Below, one piece after another: positions 10,656 through 23,229 of a DNA stretch of 64,000 nt. The position numbers and the translations under genes were made by a program. The notes under the pieces were generated by a model, which saw only the letters and a program-made list of their open reading frames with translations, was not told the origin of the DNA and did not search any database. Source of the stretch: Ligula intestinalis (Eukaryota; Platyhelminthes; Cestoda; Diphyllobothriidea; Diphyllobothriidae); NCBI GenBank assembly GCA_036362985.1, contig JAYGXS010000003.1, forward strand, positions 81,874,270 through 81,938,269. Reading direction: 5' to 3'. The stretch's first letter is position 1, and every line of letters starts with the position of its first letter.

Positions 10656-10921
10656 GAGTGAGTTGCTTTGGCGATCTGTAAGCGTTTGACAATGAAAATC
10701 AGTACTCTCGATTCAAACCCGCAGAACAACGAGCCTTTGCCTCTAGTGTTAAAGTTTTCAATTTCCAGCAAATATGTCCCAGCTTCGAGCTTCGTATGAT
10801 CAGCTTTGACTGAGTGCCGACGTCTGACAAACCATTCCAGTCGATCTGGGAACGCTGAGCTCACGCACATGTCTTGCGGGCGGCCAGAATTAAAGATGAA
10901 TAAGGAGGAACTGAAAGTCAC
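10652..10921 (-). CDS. Possible coding fragment, unidentified
   Basis: An 89-codon minus frame beginning MTFSSSLFIFNSGRPQDM and containing DRLEWFVRRRHSVKADHTKL. Its composition looks more protein-like than most short frames nearby, but I do not recognise it. It sits between a PLE fragment and the CR1-like element, so it may be an exon, an old transposon piece or chance. No splice sites were established. Confidence 0.15.
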   Translation of the reverse strand: MTFSSSLFIFNSGRPQDMCVSSAFPDRLEWFVRRRHSVKADHTKLEAGTYLLEIENFNTRGKGSLFCGFESRVLIFIVKRLQIAKATHS

Positions 10922-11026
10922 CTTCGATCCAGATGCATTTTACCTTGCAACTGAATTATCATTAACGTTAGCAAGGAAATAACATTCACACAACAAATCC
11001 AAGTCAGCAAATCAAAACTGCTGGAT

Positions 11027-11518
11027 ATGTGGATTCAACAGGAACTGAATGAAAAATTTGCAACAACAATGTTTAGAGGTTTGCATGGCATTGCCCTCTT
11101 GTCACAACGTTGTTCATTTTTAGATCGGCTTTTAAAGCATAATTATAAACACATCCAATACAAAAACCCCGGACGCTCATCACAATGGTCTTTCCGCATT
11201 CTTAAGGCATTTCGAATAGGGAAGGCTCCAACAGCTCCAGAATCAATTTCTCGGCCACGACCTCTTAAAGTTATTTTAGAAACTGAAGCACAGGCGAAAC
11301 TCTTGCTAGAGCGCAAACCATCCTTACGGAGTCTGCATTCGCAAGTTTTTTTTCAGCCGGATTACGAGTTGAAAGAGCGGAGAAAGATGAGACAGCTAAT
11401 AATAGAGCTGGAAAAATGGAGATCCAATGGCGAGACAAATCTCAAAATAAGAGAGGGAAAAATAGTTCAGGTCAAAAGGACATCGCTCTGGTCGAAGCCG
11501 GTAACAGTGACGGCCTAG
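11027..11518 (+). CDS. ORF1 protein of CR1-like LINE (163 aa, possibly 5'-truncated)
   Basis: LINE ORF1 proteins bind element RNA and accompany it into the ribonucleoprotein. This 163-residue frame has a basic C-terminal half: SRPRPLKVILETEAQAKLLL at about residues 77-96, then LKERRKMRQLIIELEKWRSN and LKIREGKIVQ. The RPLKV..L..E..AK.LL pattern, followed by a Q/D-rich helix and an IR.GKIV ending, resembles the C-terminal part of ORF1 in CR1-like elements. No zinc knuckle or N-terminal domain is visible, so the start may be internal. It overlaps ORF2 by about 103 bases in a different frame, typical of coupled LINE ORFs. Confidence 0.6.
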   Translation: MWIQQELNEKFATTMFRGLHGIALLSQRCSFLDRLLKHNYKHIQYKNPGRSSQWSFRILKAFRIGKAPTAPESISRPRPLKVILETEAQAKLLLERKPSLRSLHSQVFFQPDYELKERRKMRQLIIELEKWRSNGETNLKIREGKIVQVKRTSLWSKPVTVTA

Positions 11519-14385
11519 CTGTCCCGCCACCGAAACCTCAGACATGCCCTCTTAAATTGGTCGTTTTAAATGCCAGATCACTGATTAATAAAATGCCTCT
11601 GCTCCAGACTATGGTTTTCGTCAACCGCCCAGACATTGTTATGGTAACTGAGACATGAGCATCGGCCTCTGTAGCTGACGAAGAACTCTCTGTTCTAGGC
11701 TATTCATGCGTTCGGAACGATCGAAACAATGGCCGTGGCGGAGGAAGCTGCATCTATATTAAGCAGCCACTTGCATTTCTCCCGTTGGACTATCCACAAT
11801 TCACAGCGGTGGAGGAGAGCTCCTGGCTACGAGTTGTTCTAAAAAACAAATACTCCTTACTTGTTGGCTGTGTTTATCGCCCACCTACTGCCAATGCAGA
11901 CTACGATCTTTGTCTCTCGCAGGCATTTCATGCCGCAGCTGACTTGAATCTTAAGTATTGCTTGATTGCAGGCGATTTTAATCTTCCTGACGTGCAATGG
12001 TTTCCACCATCCGGTCCTTCAAAGTTCGAGAACTTACTTGAGGCAATAGATATCGGCATGTGGGATCAGGTAGTCGATTTTCCCACTCGAGGAGCAAACA
12101 TACTCGACCTAATTTTTTGTAGGGGATGCGAACCACTTTCAGTGTCATCCTTAGACGCACTTGGGAGTTCAGACCATCTTACAGTTGTTAGTGAACTAGA
12201 ACTGGAGGCGGATGTAACATTTTCCCAAAAGTATAGTTTTTATCATGACTTCCGATCAGCAGACACGGCTGACCTACTGGCACATCTAAACGCTCTCGAC
12301 TGGTCTGAATTTTTCCAATGTTTGGATGTAAATGTTTGTACCGATGCACTGTACAAAGTGTTGGATCCACTCATCCTCCACTTTGTCCCCCGTAAGAAAG
12401 TAATACATGTCAAGGATGAAGTGTACCTTCCTCTGTCTTTCCGTCGTAGGCTGCGTAAACTCTCTCGTCGTTTGCATCAGCAGAACGACACTTCCGTTCT
12501 GCCCTTGATCACACTGATCTTTGAGCAGGCTAAGAAGCTCTCCGAAGAAAAGCAGATAGCCGATGCGGCTCATTTCGCTGAAAACCCTTCCCTTAGTGTT
12601 GCAAAACTCTTTTCGCGTACAGTAAAAGCGCAGAGGAAAACGCAACACCCCATACTTCAAGATGCTTTAGGAAACCCCATAGCTGACGCTAAGTTGACCG
12701 CCGATAGCTTCAATGCGTTCCTATCCAAAACGTTTAGTGAAAGCTCGTTCGCTGCACCTCCGGTTTTCCAGGCTTGGACGGGTGCCATACTCGAAACCAT
12801 AAGTTTTACCGTCTGGGATGTGACTGTAGCCATTCGTCCTTATCGCAAATCCTATAGTCCAGGACCAGATGGCGTCCCAGTTAGCCTTCTAAAAGCTGAA
12901 GCGAATGATAGCTTTCCGTCTATTCTTTGTAAGGTATTTAATCTTGCTCTTGAGAGCGAAACCTTTCCTTCGTTGTGGAAGGAATCGCACATAATGCCTA
13001 TTCGCAAGCATGGCCGATCGACATCATTCGACAACTTTAGGCCAATAAATACACTTCCCGCAGCATCGAAGATCTTGGAGACCTTAATCAAAGAAAAGAT
13101 GATGCGTCACTTGACAGAGAACAACCTGCTCAGTACAGCTCAACATGGCTTTCTCGAGAAACGATCTTGTGACACCTGCCAGCTCTCTTTCTTTGATTAT
13201 GTGCTGCAATCTAGAGACAGCGGTTTTGCCACTTATAGCGTCTATTTTTATTTTACTAAGGCCTTTGATCGGGTTGATCATAACCTCCTCCTTCTGAAAC
13301 TGGCCTCCTTCGGCATAGATAGCAAGCCTCTGAACTTCATATCTTCCTATTTGGATGCTCGCACACAACGAGTAAAAATTTCGAATGTTATCTCCAACCC
13401 CACGCATGTGAGGAGTGGAGTTATACAGGGTAGTGTACTGGGTCCGCTCCTATTTTGCCTGTTTGTCAACGACGTTTCAAATTGTTTTTAGTATGGCAGA
13501 CCCTTCATGTACGCTGATGATCTAAAAGTCGCTTATCGATATAAACCGGCAGATCGCAACATCGTGCTCGAGCTGATAAAAAAGGATCTTTAGGCCTTCG
13601 CCCAGTGGTGTTGCACATGGCGCCTCACCATTTCATGGCACAAATGTTCCGTTATGGTTGTTGGCGACGATCATCAACCAGAATTAAGAATTGACGGCCA
13701 CGAATTAAATGTCCCAGGAGTTATCAAGGATTTGGGCATATCCTACTCTAAAAGTCTCAATTTGTCAGAGCACTGTGCCCTTATAGTCTCGAAAGCACGC
13801 CGAACCACCGGATTTATCCTTAGAAATTTTAAGACTATCAAGGTTAGAACTAGCCTTTATAATATGTACGTGAGACCTAGTCTTGAATACTGCTCACCCT
13901 TATTCAGTCTTCTGCGCACTAGTGAACGGAAGAAAATAGAATCAGTGCAGCACTTCTTCACTAGAAGAGTTTTCACTGCAGAACACCGTAACTTAACCTA
14001 CCAACAAAGGTGCGAACTTATAAAGCTGGATCCCCTATGGCTTCGTCGATTGCAGAAGGGTCTATTTTGACTGTTTAAACTTTTGAATGGTCAAACCTTT
14101 AATCCTCTTAGTACAATAAGGCAGCTTGAGCACTCTCGACGCGCCAGTCATCGAGACGTATTTTTATTTCTTCCTATGGCACGCACAGTTAAGTACCGGC
14201 AATTCTTTTCAGTAAATGCCATATCAATCTGGAATAAGCTGCCCAAAAGTATTAAAACCCAGCAAAACTACCCTATGTTTAAGAGAGCTATAACTAGTTT
14301 TCTACATTCAGGACAACTTTCACGAATTTTGGGTGCTGACTCGGTGGAATCTCTTTTTCACTCTGATGGCGTTCGTGGACTTTGA
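11416..14385 (+). pseudogene. ORF2 of CR1-like LINE: APE endonuclease and reverse transcriptase, with four stops
   Basis: The 990-codon frame encodes an apurinic-type endonuclease followed by RT. Endonuclease landmarks are LVVLNARSL (start), VMVTET, YRPP, GDFNLPDVQW and SSDHL. RT landmarks are SPGPDGVPVSLLK, NFRPINTLPAASKILE, AQHGFLEKRSCDT, FTKAFDRVDH, SGVIQGSVLGPLLF and YADD (13510-13521). The C-terminal LEYCSP and LWLRRL blocks are CR1/Jockey-like. Stops are TGA at 11656, TAG at 13489, TAG at 13591 and TGA at 14068, all in the same frame. In RT motif A the first Asp of the usual DFxKAFD is Tyr (codon 13249-13251), which would abolish polymerisation even without the stops. Confidence 0.9.
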
Positions 14386-14850
14386 ACCCCGCCAGGCTTC
14401 ACTGCTGAAGATAATGCGGCTGAAAAAGCAGCCCACAGTCTGCTAACCTTTCAGCCGATAGCGCGCAACTTTTGCCGACAACCATTGAAGGAAGACTGAG
14501 AACACTGTGTTCTTGTGCCAACCCTCTCCGTGTGGAACTAATGTTTTTAAACGATATGAAACAGTTCTCCTGCTGATGAGTCAACTCAGCTTACAACTGT
14601 ACATTTATTCCGTTTGTATCATACCTTTGAAGGCAGGTTTTTTTCACTTGAAACAAACTCCCTTTCTTGCCCAGTATTGACAAAACAAAAAACCTGAAAC
14701 AAAATCAATACTGGCTGCAACATAGGGAGTTTGTTTTAGGTTTTTTCCGGTCTTCGAGGTGTTGGAAGGCGCCCAAGAGGTGCATTATTAACTCTTTACA
14801 ATTGCCTGTAAACTGGCATAATAAACATATTATTATTATTATTAAGAACC
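14386..14850 (+). promoter_or_regulatory. 3' untranslated region of CR1-like LINE with nested hairpin and (ATT)n tail
   Basis: Two nested perfect stems can form. The outer pairs AAACAAACTCCCT (14651-14663) with 14724-14736. The inner pairs CCAGTATTGA (14671-14680) with 14705-14714, leaving a 24-nt loop. AAAAAACCT (14687-14695) in that loop is also complementary to 14738-14746, offering a competing fold. The region ends in (ATT)n. LINE 3' ends are recognised by their own RT, so this structure is a plausible recognition site, by inference. Confidence 0.6.
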
Positions 14851-14859
14851 GGCAAGCAA

Positions 14860-17800
14860 AAGGCAACCCAAACCCAAACAAGTCTGGCGTTAGAGTTATT
14901 CAGTATGATTTAATGAAATCTGACTTAAAGATTCCGTCCAAAGTATGCTACACCTAGCTTAGCCAAATTACTCGCGGAAATAATACCTTTTAGCATAATC
15001 GCAGATACAAGCAGATTTTATCCTCAACTAAGTTGGCTGAATAAATGTACCTCGGGCGGAAAATTGAGTCACTCATATTTATTTATTTATAAAAATTCTG
15101 CATGGCCTAGAGAGGATGTTTTATGCAAGCACGATATTGGCTGCATTGTCAGACGCATAAAATTAAATGGGAATTTCCGGTTTGAGTTAAAAGTGCAGAG
15201 TCACATGTTCTGCAGAGAGATTGTAAACAGTTTTATATTTTTATACTTGCTGCAATCCAAGATGGCTATAAAGCGAGTGACGGTTGGCAGTAAGTAAACT
15301 AACTCCATTTCTCAAAGACCAATTAGCTTAAATCTGGTTATTTTACAATCGACTGTCGGGCTGAATGCTTTATCGGACTCCTTTATACGGGAAAAATTTT
15401 TAGGCAAGCGGATGAAGCCTTCATCAATCAATTCTAAAGGGAGGATTAATTTCAGGATACTTTCTTCAAGGCACATAATTTTTAATCTGGATCCTAATTT
15501 AAACTGCTGAACCGTTTAGAATAGCAAACTGTGCATAATAGAGGAGGCAACAATGATAGTTACACTAGGCGAAACAAATCCTAATACCCTGGATGAAATG
15601 GCTGCATAGCCGAAGCACCAGTTAGTTTGTGGTATACGTAGATGGAGTCCTTACCCTCGTTAGCCACTGCCCTCGATATCGTTTCAAGCCCTCTTGACTC
15701 TTTTTGATGAACGGTTGCGAACGGAACTCAAACGTTCCACTCTGCTTTTTAGCGTACGTGCGAGCCCCAAAAGCAGTTGTAGTTTATGCAAATGAACATT
15801 GCTGAGAAAGACACGGGAAATCGGAACGACAAACTCGGCTCATTAGCTGCCATAAACCTGCTAAACACCAACACCAACTAACGACTTTTTACTCAGAAGT
15901 GCAATGCAAAAAGCATTGGTATTAATAGAGGGTTTACCTGTCTTGGTACTGGGTCCAGGTAAGTAAAGAGTGAGGCAGATGCTGTGCAAGTCTATAAACA
16001 TAATAGAGTACTTTAAACGAAATTCACTGCCCTTGTGTTAACCACAATTCGGTTCACACGGTGGACCTTGTCATTCCAGAAAATATAAATAAAGTTACTT
16101 ATAAGGGGACTTGCAATGTTAACTTCAACGCAGAATTCTCACAAAGGCGGGTAAACCCAAGCGCGAAAGATACACCATTGTCGGCCGCGATTCCCCTATT
16201 GGTGGTGATCGGGACGTTGAACCTACTTCTGTTGCTGTCATCGTGAACAAAGGAAACCGCCAAGATTGTAAAAATGTGTATACGGATACATTGTAGAAAT
16301 TTCTAAAAGTAGTTTTTTATCCTATTGTGTTCTAAACACTCTCGTGTTCTGGTACTACAACGTGCAATCATTGAATCACCTGCAGAAAATGCACTCTGAC
16401 CTCAATTGTCTTTGAGCAGTTTGATTTTTGATGAAAGAAATCTCTTTTTTGAAGAGTTTGCAGGAAGTAAACATATTATTCAGTTCCAAAATGTGTTTAT
16501 TAATGAACTTTTGAGATCGCAAAATATTTGTTTACGTGGCATTGCATCCGAAGTTTATTCAAATGCAGTTTTACACTACAGAACATTCGTTTTATTTAAT
16601 AGTAAATGATATAAGCATTAATGGGCATTGCTGAACAACAGAAAAGAATGCTCAATTTTTAGCAAAAGGAAAGCGTGCGGTGAGTAATTTGGAAAATTTT
16701 AACGGAGTTTTGACAACAGGGTATATTAATATAGTCAAGAACTTCTTAACTAATTTAAACACAACGAAATCTAATCTTACCTTGAGTGGAATAATTTAGG
16801 AAAACAGAGCCCAATATAAAGGGAAGATGAAACATAATATTTAGAATGCACCTTCCATAACAGTTGTTTTGGGTGTACAAAGGCACCCAAGATAATTAAA
16901 AAAATATTACTTCACCTGTTGTTGTGTTAAGCATGTGTTAATTGTGTGTGGCTGAAAGAGTACTGCATAGGAGCTCAGATTTCTGTACAGTTTAAGGCAA
17001 TGAATATGGGTTAAAAAGTTTGAGCTCATGTATTCCTCTTTACCGTGACACTACTTATATTGATTTCTCCCATTCTAGCAATTTTCCATGTCTTTGCCTG
17101 TTTGACCGAAGGCTGCATACGATAATAGAATCCTTGTAAAATATTGAGGACGACCGTTCACATAGGAAAATTAGCAAAGTCAAATTTTTCCTTAGCATTC
17201 AATAACGTCCACTCTGACGTCTGATATTTAGTTAACCTAGCTGACCAAAGAGGCAGAACGGTAATTAAACCGCATTTCCATAGCAATCAAAGAGCACACT
17301 TTTATTATCCTTGAGCTTACATTCCGCAATAATATAACACCTGCAAAAAGACTCCTAACACATAATTTAAAATCTTTAGTGTAGTGAAAGTTCCAACAGT
17401 CTACATATATGCTTAATGTTTTACATGTTAAAGGGTACTTTATGCACTTATATTGGATACAATTTTATTTGCAGAACTAAGGCCTTCCGATTATTTAGAG
17501 CTCAAAGAAAATGGACTGTCAAGTCACCAGAAATGAACATACCTGACTCTCAGGTACTACTTCTTGGTTGGAACTCAGCCATTATTTTATTTGCTTCATA
17601 TTTCTGTATCAATACCATGTCTTCTCGGTAGCACTTTTTAGATTCAGCAATGATCCACGCTATTGTGGGGCTAATCGATTGCAAAGCAGAAATATTTGCG
17701 CACAGACTCTTTTTGTCTCTAGGCAATGCTTACTGGACTCAAGAGTCAAACTCTCGGGATCTTTCGGACCAATCACAGATGTCAAGTTATTGTCGATTTA

Positions 17801-20530
17801 TAATAATGCCATCTTCTTGACAACTTATTAAATTGGTTGAAGGGGATTTGCATGAACTTACCAATAAGCATGAACTTAATTTAAGTTTGAATACCGTCGA
17901 GAGCTTGAAGCGTCCATCTTGAGGAAATTGTTCGGCTAGAAATGGTAGAAAAAATATGGACTTATCTTTTGGCAATATAACTTTCTCCGTAACTAGCACG
18001 AATAAATATGCTGGTCTCAACAGCGCTGACTATTCTGTGATCTTCGAATAAACGACAATGTTAATTTATATTGGCCTGACTGTCATTTTTGTTTGATCTG
18101 TGCATAAAGTTAATTGAAGATAGTTAAAATTACAAACTACGAATACAGTTTGAAGCACTTATGAAGAAGAGCACAATGACATTAAACAGAAAATAACATG
18201 AAAGCCGCTTGCATGATTAAAATGCGCATGCATTTATGGTAATCATACGAGGACAAATTTACTATGGAATATAACTAGGTAGCACTGGCGCAGCCTAAAT
18301 TATCTATGACCACATCAATTGCTCGTTAATACAGAGACTTCAGACAACAAAAAACGACATCGATGTTATGCTGATGGTGCATTCGCGTACACAAGGAATG
18401 TAAGCAAGATGGGCATGCTAAAAAGCAAATTCAATAAATGATGACACGAGGCGACTTAAAGTAGTATTTTAGACATCTTTGAGACTTGTCTGTTTGGCAG
18501 GGCTGTCCTCTGGCAAAGATACCACATTTTTTGGTAAAAACGTATGTGTTTGCGGTGCCTGATTTAGCTCGTGAATTTTTTGTTTCGATGAAGCCACTGC
18601 CACATATAAAAACGTCCATGCTCACAAGCTTGCTTTTGACTATAACTCTGTTTATTCAAACCTATCAGACTCACACGCTACCCAAGTGGCGCTGACAAGG
18701 ATGAAAGCCATGTGCCTACGGAGCGAACGAAAGTCAGTGACGTAAACATCAAGTAATTTGTATTTGTGGCAGACTTGTGCAGCATCCTGCTCCGATGGCA
18801 GGCCAACGTAAGAGTATTGTTGGGCTCACACATAGTGAGTGGTCCAGTTAACGGACCACTCCACGCGTCTCTTACATGAGCTGATCCTCAGAACACGTAT
18901 CGAGCTTTCACGAAGTGGTGTATCGAGTCAGATAAGTTTTCAACTTTTTGCATCTTTGGCTCGTGTTAGACTCAAGGGCCTTCAACTTTATTATTAGTTT
19001 ACTCACAGATGTTATTATGTACTTACTTATAACTATGTTTTGTACTGTACAATTACCCTTTATTCATATGTTTTTTTTCGAAAAGAGTTGCTGTTATACT
19101 TTAATAGCTACAGTAGGTGCAAAATCTCATGAAATCCAACGATTTTTACAAGTAACTCCTTACTCAAACGCAGCCCAAGCTGTGGCCTCCAAGTCTTACA
19201 GCAATAAAGATATTGTCGTTCTTCACAATGGGGCATATTTTGATATATGAAGAAATATAACGTTTTATAGAAACAACAGCTTTCTTAACAAATGAGAAAA
19301 TTCCGAAAAAATGGAAATCGGGCGTATAAGGTTTACTTAAATTTTACATGTAGAGAAAGCCCGCTCATGCAAAACCACCGAGTAAATACAGCAGCACAAG
19401 TAAAATTAGGTTGGAAAATTATCATTTTTTCAAATTTTTCGAATGCATATGCTTCCATATTACATGCCATATAATGTATGGCTGTTACCGTAGAGCCTAC
19501 ATTTCGAGTTTGTATTCTAACAAGTTTTCACGAGAACTGCTTGATTTCGTTTATGCATCGCTTGACTTATTTTGGACTTAGGCAACCAAGTTTTCACTTT
19601 ATATGCCCGATTGGGAGATCACAGGAGTAAAAGATTGCTCATGCTCACTTGCGGACATGCTGGTCAGTGACTAATATATTTAAATATAATTGTCAGGAAC
19701 AATTGTAAACATACCATTTTTTGTACACTAAAAGTAATTGCCTTACGCCATATTATTTGTAATAATGTTGATATATCTATTACGAAGAGGTTCAGATGTT
19801 CCATGAAATTCTAATTAAAACTTTACGATTTTGACTAACTTTAGTCAATTGACCATAAATAATGATTTAATTCTGTGTGTTTCCCAAAACCTTCAAAATA
19901 AGATAAGTATTGAAAACTTTTACATAAATAACTAGCTTTCAAACATTATTCTGTTACGCAGCTATCTTTGTGTGTCATAGTTTCAGAACGACCCAAACAT
20001 ATGAACTCATTGCCGAGAAAAATGAACGTCCACTGCAAAACTCGTAAATGAATATGCTCAAGATTAATAAAAAAATTTAAAAAAAAAGTTAGTTCTTGAA
20101 AAAAGCTTGATTTATATATTTTGGCGTATGATGTCTGCGTACTTTAATATTTTGATGATTCAGTCAAGATCAGAATGGGATATTTTGGCCAGTTTATTGT
20201 TTTCTCTAAAAGGTATGGTAAAATATTTGCTGTAAATGCAAGAACTAACCATTCTATATACATCAGAACAGTTTTCAGTATATTTGGTTGTTTCTTTGCT
20301 CAGGTTAACAATACAAAATGCAGAACAACGAAACACTAGAAACAACGGTGATTTTTGAGAAAACTGTATCGCAATATCCCGTGACAACACACTACAATTA
20401 ATGTTATCTTAACTGTCTTTAACTTTTTAATGACTTAAAAATCGGTTTATTTACAATATACTAATAAAGTCCTCATTTGCAAACCTTACCTGCAACCCTT
20501 CAAATTGAGCCATCAACTATCAGACTTAAT
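14860..20530. other. Long AT-rich interval without recognisable genes
   Basis: No frame above 100 codons and no transposon domain was recognised. The 100-codon plus frame 18948-19250 is rich in F, L and I and sits in AT-rich DNA; I cannot support it as a gene. A perfect 9-bp inverted repeat with a 7-nt loop lies at 18837-18861. No tRNA or rRNA was identified by eye. Confidence 0.4.
18837..18861. repeat. Short perfect hairpin
   Basis: GAGTGGTCC (18837-18845) and GGACCACTC (18853-18861) are exact reverse complements around the loop AGTTAAC. It may be chance or the remnant of a small element; no run of T follows that would suggest a pol III terminator. Confidence 0.5.
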
Positions 20531-20539
20531 ACCCAGATC

Positions 20540-22290
20540 CAATGACGACTTAGGATGGATGAAAGCCAAATTTTTGGATATCGCATACCATTCAGCGTAC
20601 TCCTATAACTACGAAACATATGCTTGCTCTCTCCGAGTTAAAATATCGCAAACAAATAATAATTTCTAAACTAGACAAAGGGCATGGAGTTGTCATTCTC
20701 AATCGTTAGGATTATGCTGATAATATGAAAAATATCTTAAATGATTCAAGTCGATTCCGTCAAGAACCACAAGGCAAAAAAGAAACCAAGGCATTGTAAG
20801 ATTCCGCCTGGAAAACTAGCAAGCGTCTGTTGTATAATTATCTAATAGATACCGATACAGCGCTTTCCTTAAAACCAAGATGTTCTTAGATTCCATGCCT
20901 ATACGGATTACCTAAAGCTCATAAGAGGGGTATTCTGTTACGTCCTATTCTAGCGATGTAAAATTTTCCCGTAAACAGACTAGCGCAATGGCTTTTTAAA
21001 GAATTTAAACCGATCCACAATAAACTTTCGGCCTATACATTAAAAAAAAGCTTCTATTTTATTGATGAAATTAGGAATCAAAATATTTTAGACACATATA
21101 TGATCTCTCTCGATGTTGAATGATCATTCACCAACGTGCCACTAGATGAAACTATTGAAATCATCTGCACTTATTCTTCTGAAACTCGCCTATCCCCTGA
21201 AATATTACGCAATTTATTAAAATTGTGTACGAAACATGTGCAGGTTTTTTTGATGGCCATCTATATCGACAAATTGATGGAGTAGCAATGGGACGTCCCC
21301 TGGACCAACTTTTGCTGACATATTTATGGGGCATCTAGAAGAAAAAGTATCCAAAAAATTCAACAAGATAACCTTGTACAGAAGATACGTAGATGACGCG
21401 TTCGCGATCATAGACAGCATCAAAGAAGCTGAACAATTATTGCTTACATTGAACAGCCTGCATTCCAAGATCAAATTTACCAGAAACGGGAGAACCAGCT
21501 TTCTTTTCTCGATGTTCACATGTCAAGAAATAAAGATGGCTCCATCACATGAACTGTCTTCCATAAGAATACGTGGAAAAGACAGCACTTGCATTATTTG
21601 AGTTTTGTACCCATTTAATGGAAACGAAACTTTGTATGCACTCTCTTCCAGAGAACGAGAAAAAATTATTCTGTGGATACATTGGAAGCGGACATAACTA
21701 AACTCAAAGTTACTCTACAGAAGCGCGGATACCTAACACAGTTTATAGACAAATAAAACAAACCATTACGGCCTAAAATGACGGAACAGATATTTCCGAA
21801 GAAGCCCGTTTTCATATTTTTGCCTTTTAAGGGTGACAAAATTTTCAATACCATCAAGAAACGACTCATTAATGCCATTCACAGGATATTTTATGCCGCT
21901 GAGCTTATAATTTGCAATCTGACAACGTTTTTACCGATTTCTCGTGCAAAGGTTACCTTGCCGATGCAGGCCACTTCAAACTGTGTTTATGAATTAACAT
22001 GCACTTGCGGATGCAAGTACACAGGGCAAACGCAAGGGCAATTGGCCACCAGAGCAAAGGAACACTTACTAAGCTGGTTGTTTAAGCCAGAAAAATGAAC
22101 TCCTCGCTCATCAATCACTGAGCACTTGCTAGATACGGGCCACTCCGTGGACCCTAAAACCTCCTTTCGAGTACTTGTTCAAGCACGAACAACTCGCAAC
22201 TTACGCTACCTGGAAGCCGCCTACATAAGGTGGTTAACACCCGACCTATTTTAACAATTGGAGCATGTAGTGAACCTAACTATACCTTGG
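20540..22290 (+). pseudogene. PLE P7: reverse transcriptase and GIY-YIG endonuclease, degraded (family F)
   Basis: Reading across frames, the order is PLE-like: SKLDKGHGVVILNR (fingers), CLYGLPKAHKRGILLRPIL, ISLDVE then a stop then SFTNVPLDETIE (motif A), DGHLYRQIDGVAMG (motif B), and YRRYVDDAFAI (motif C, YVDD at 21386-21397). The connector follows, with CVYELTCTCGCKYTGQTQGQ then LATRAKEHL (GIY-YIG core), and EHLLDTGHSVDPKTSFRVL with a final EAAYIRWLTPDLF. Stops occur at several points and the frame shifts between motifs A and C. The endonuclease C-terminus differs from families A-E, so this is a separate PLE lineage. No terminal repeat was seen downstream. Confidence 0.85.
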
Positions 22291-22299
22291 TAACACTGA

Positions 22300-23220
22300 C
22301 TTATTGTTTAAAAATTCCCCTCCCCAAATTTTCTTTCATTTTTGCCAAAACGTGTTTTTTCCAGTTTTTTGCTGTCTACGGCGTTTAAATTTTAGCTTTA
22401 TCTAATGCCTCTGGGCCATGTACAGTGACCTTGCCAGTTTTTATCTATGTATTCTGTATGAATCAGTTGTATATTTTCTCTGACGTTCATTCCCGTTATG
22501 CAATGAGTGGTGGCAACTGAAGAGCCCTTTCGAAATTTATGGATCCATTAAGGTTTGCTGTTTATACAGTCTTGGAATATTAGCAGAATATAATTTTTTA
22601 AACTTCGTTCGCTATCCTTTTTCCAAAAATAGTGCATTTTCTCATAACAACTTGCACCTCAATTTCAAGGACGTGAAACAACATTTTTCGTTTTGCGAAC
22701 AGATATGATTTAAAAGTTCCTGATCATCATGAGTGTTATTTTACAGTGCAAAATACACTAATAAGACGTTCTTTTACGCAACGTCTTGCAGCATAGGAAA
22801 TTTCTCGGATATCAACAAACGCTGGATTTCACCCATTTGGCCTCTATTTTCTCCCAGTATACTAATCCACACAGAAGTAAATTCTATTAAACATCATTTT
22901 GCGCTTAACCATAATCCAATAAACTCAATAATTAACATCAAATGTGTGTTAGTCTTCAAACCTTCAACCTTTCATGAGATATGTAATCGACCGTTTTACG
23001 TTAAGATCAAAAGATACCTTAGCAAGCAAACGTTTGCTTTCGACAATTTCTCTTCAGGCCTGCACATTTAATGAAATTTATTATGCTAGCTTATGGAAAG
23101 ACGTAGTCTTTCTGTTGTCAAGGCCTATGAGGGGTGGAGAAAAAATGTCAGAATGGCAGTGTTAAGGCAGACCGGCGACCTAGACCGGTAGTAATGTGTG
23201 AATGGTTGAATTTGATGGAA
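22300..23220. other. No gene recognised
   Basis: AT-rich. The 112-codon plus frame 22733-23071 has no recognisable motif and is not called. The first part may hold the untranslated tail of the PLE ending near 22290. Confidence 0.35.
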
Positions 23221-23229
23221 GGAACCTGT

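Larger units (their letters stand above)
11027..14850 (+). mobile_element. CR1/Jockey-like non-LTR retrotransposon, nearly full length, inactive
   Basis: Two overlapping reading frames (ORF1, then an endonuclease-RT ORF2) are followed by a ~460-base 3' region that ends in an (ATT)n tail at 14828-14844. This order and tail fit the CR1/Jockey group of LINEs, which move by target-primed reverse transcription. ORF2 stays in one frame from 11416 to 14385 but carries four stops. Absence of frameshifts against four stops implies decay mainly by substitution. The 5' boundary is uncertain, since ORF1 may begin upstream of 11027. Confidence 0.85.

Noticed and set aside
12286..12660. 124-codon minus-strand open frame
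   Set aside because: It lies entirely antisense to the LINE ORF2, whose plus-strand translation carries clear endonuclease/RT motifs; the antisense frame is a shadow.
13084..13407. 107-codon minus-strand open frame
   Set aside because: Antisense to the RT core of the LINE; no independent motif.
18948..19250. 100-codon plus frame rich in hydrophobic residues as a membrane protein
   Set aside because: AT-rich codons alone give F, L and I-rich translations; no family or splice evidence supports it.
20540..22290. P7 as a retrovirus-like or LTR element
   Set aside because: The RT blocks (YGLPKAHK, SLDVE..TNVPLDET) and the C-terminal GIY-YIG nuclease are Penelope-like; no protease, integrase or LTRs were seen.
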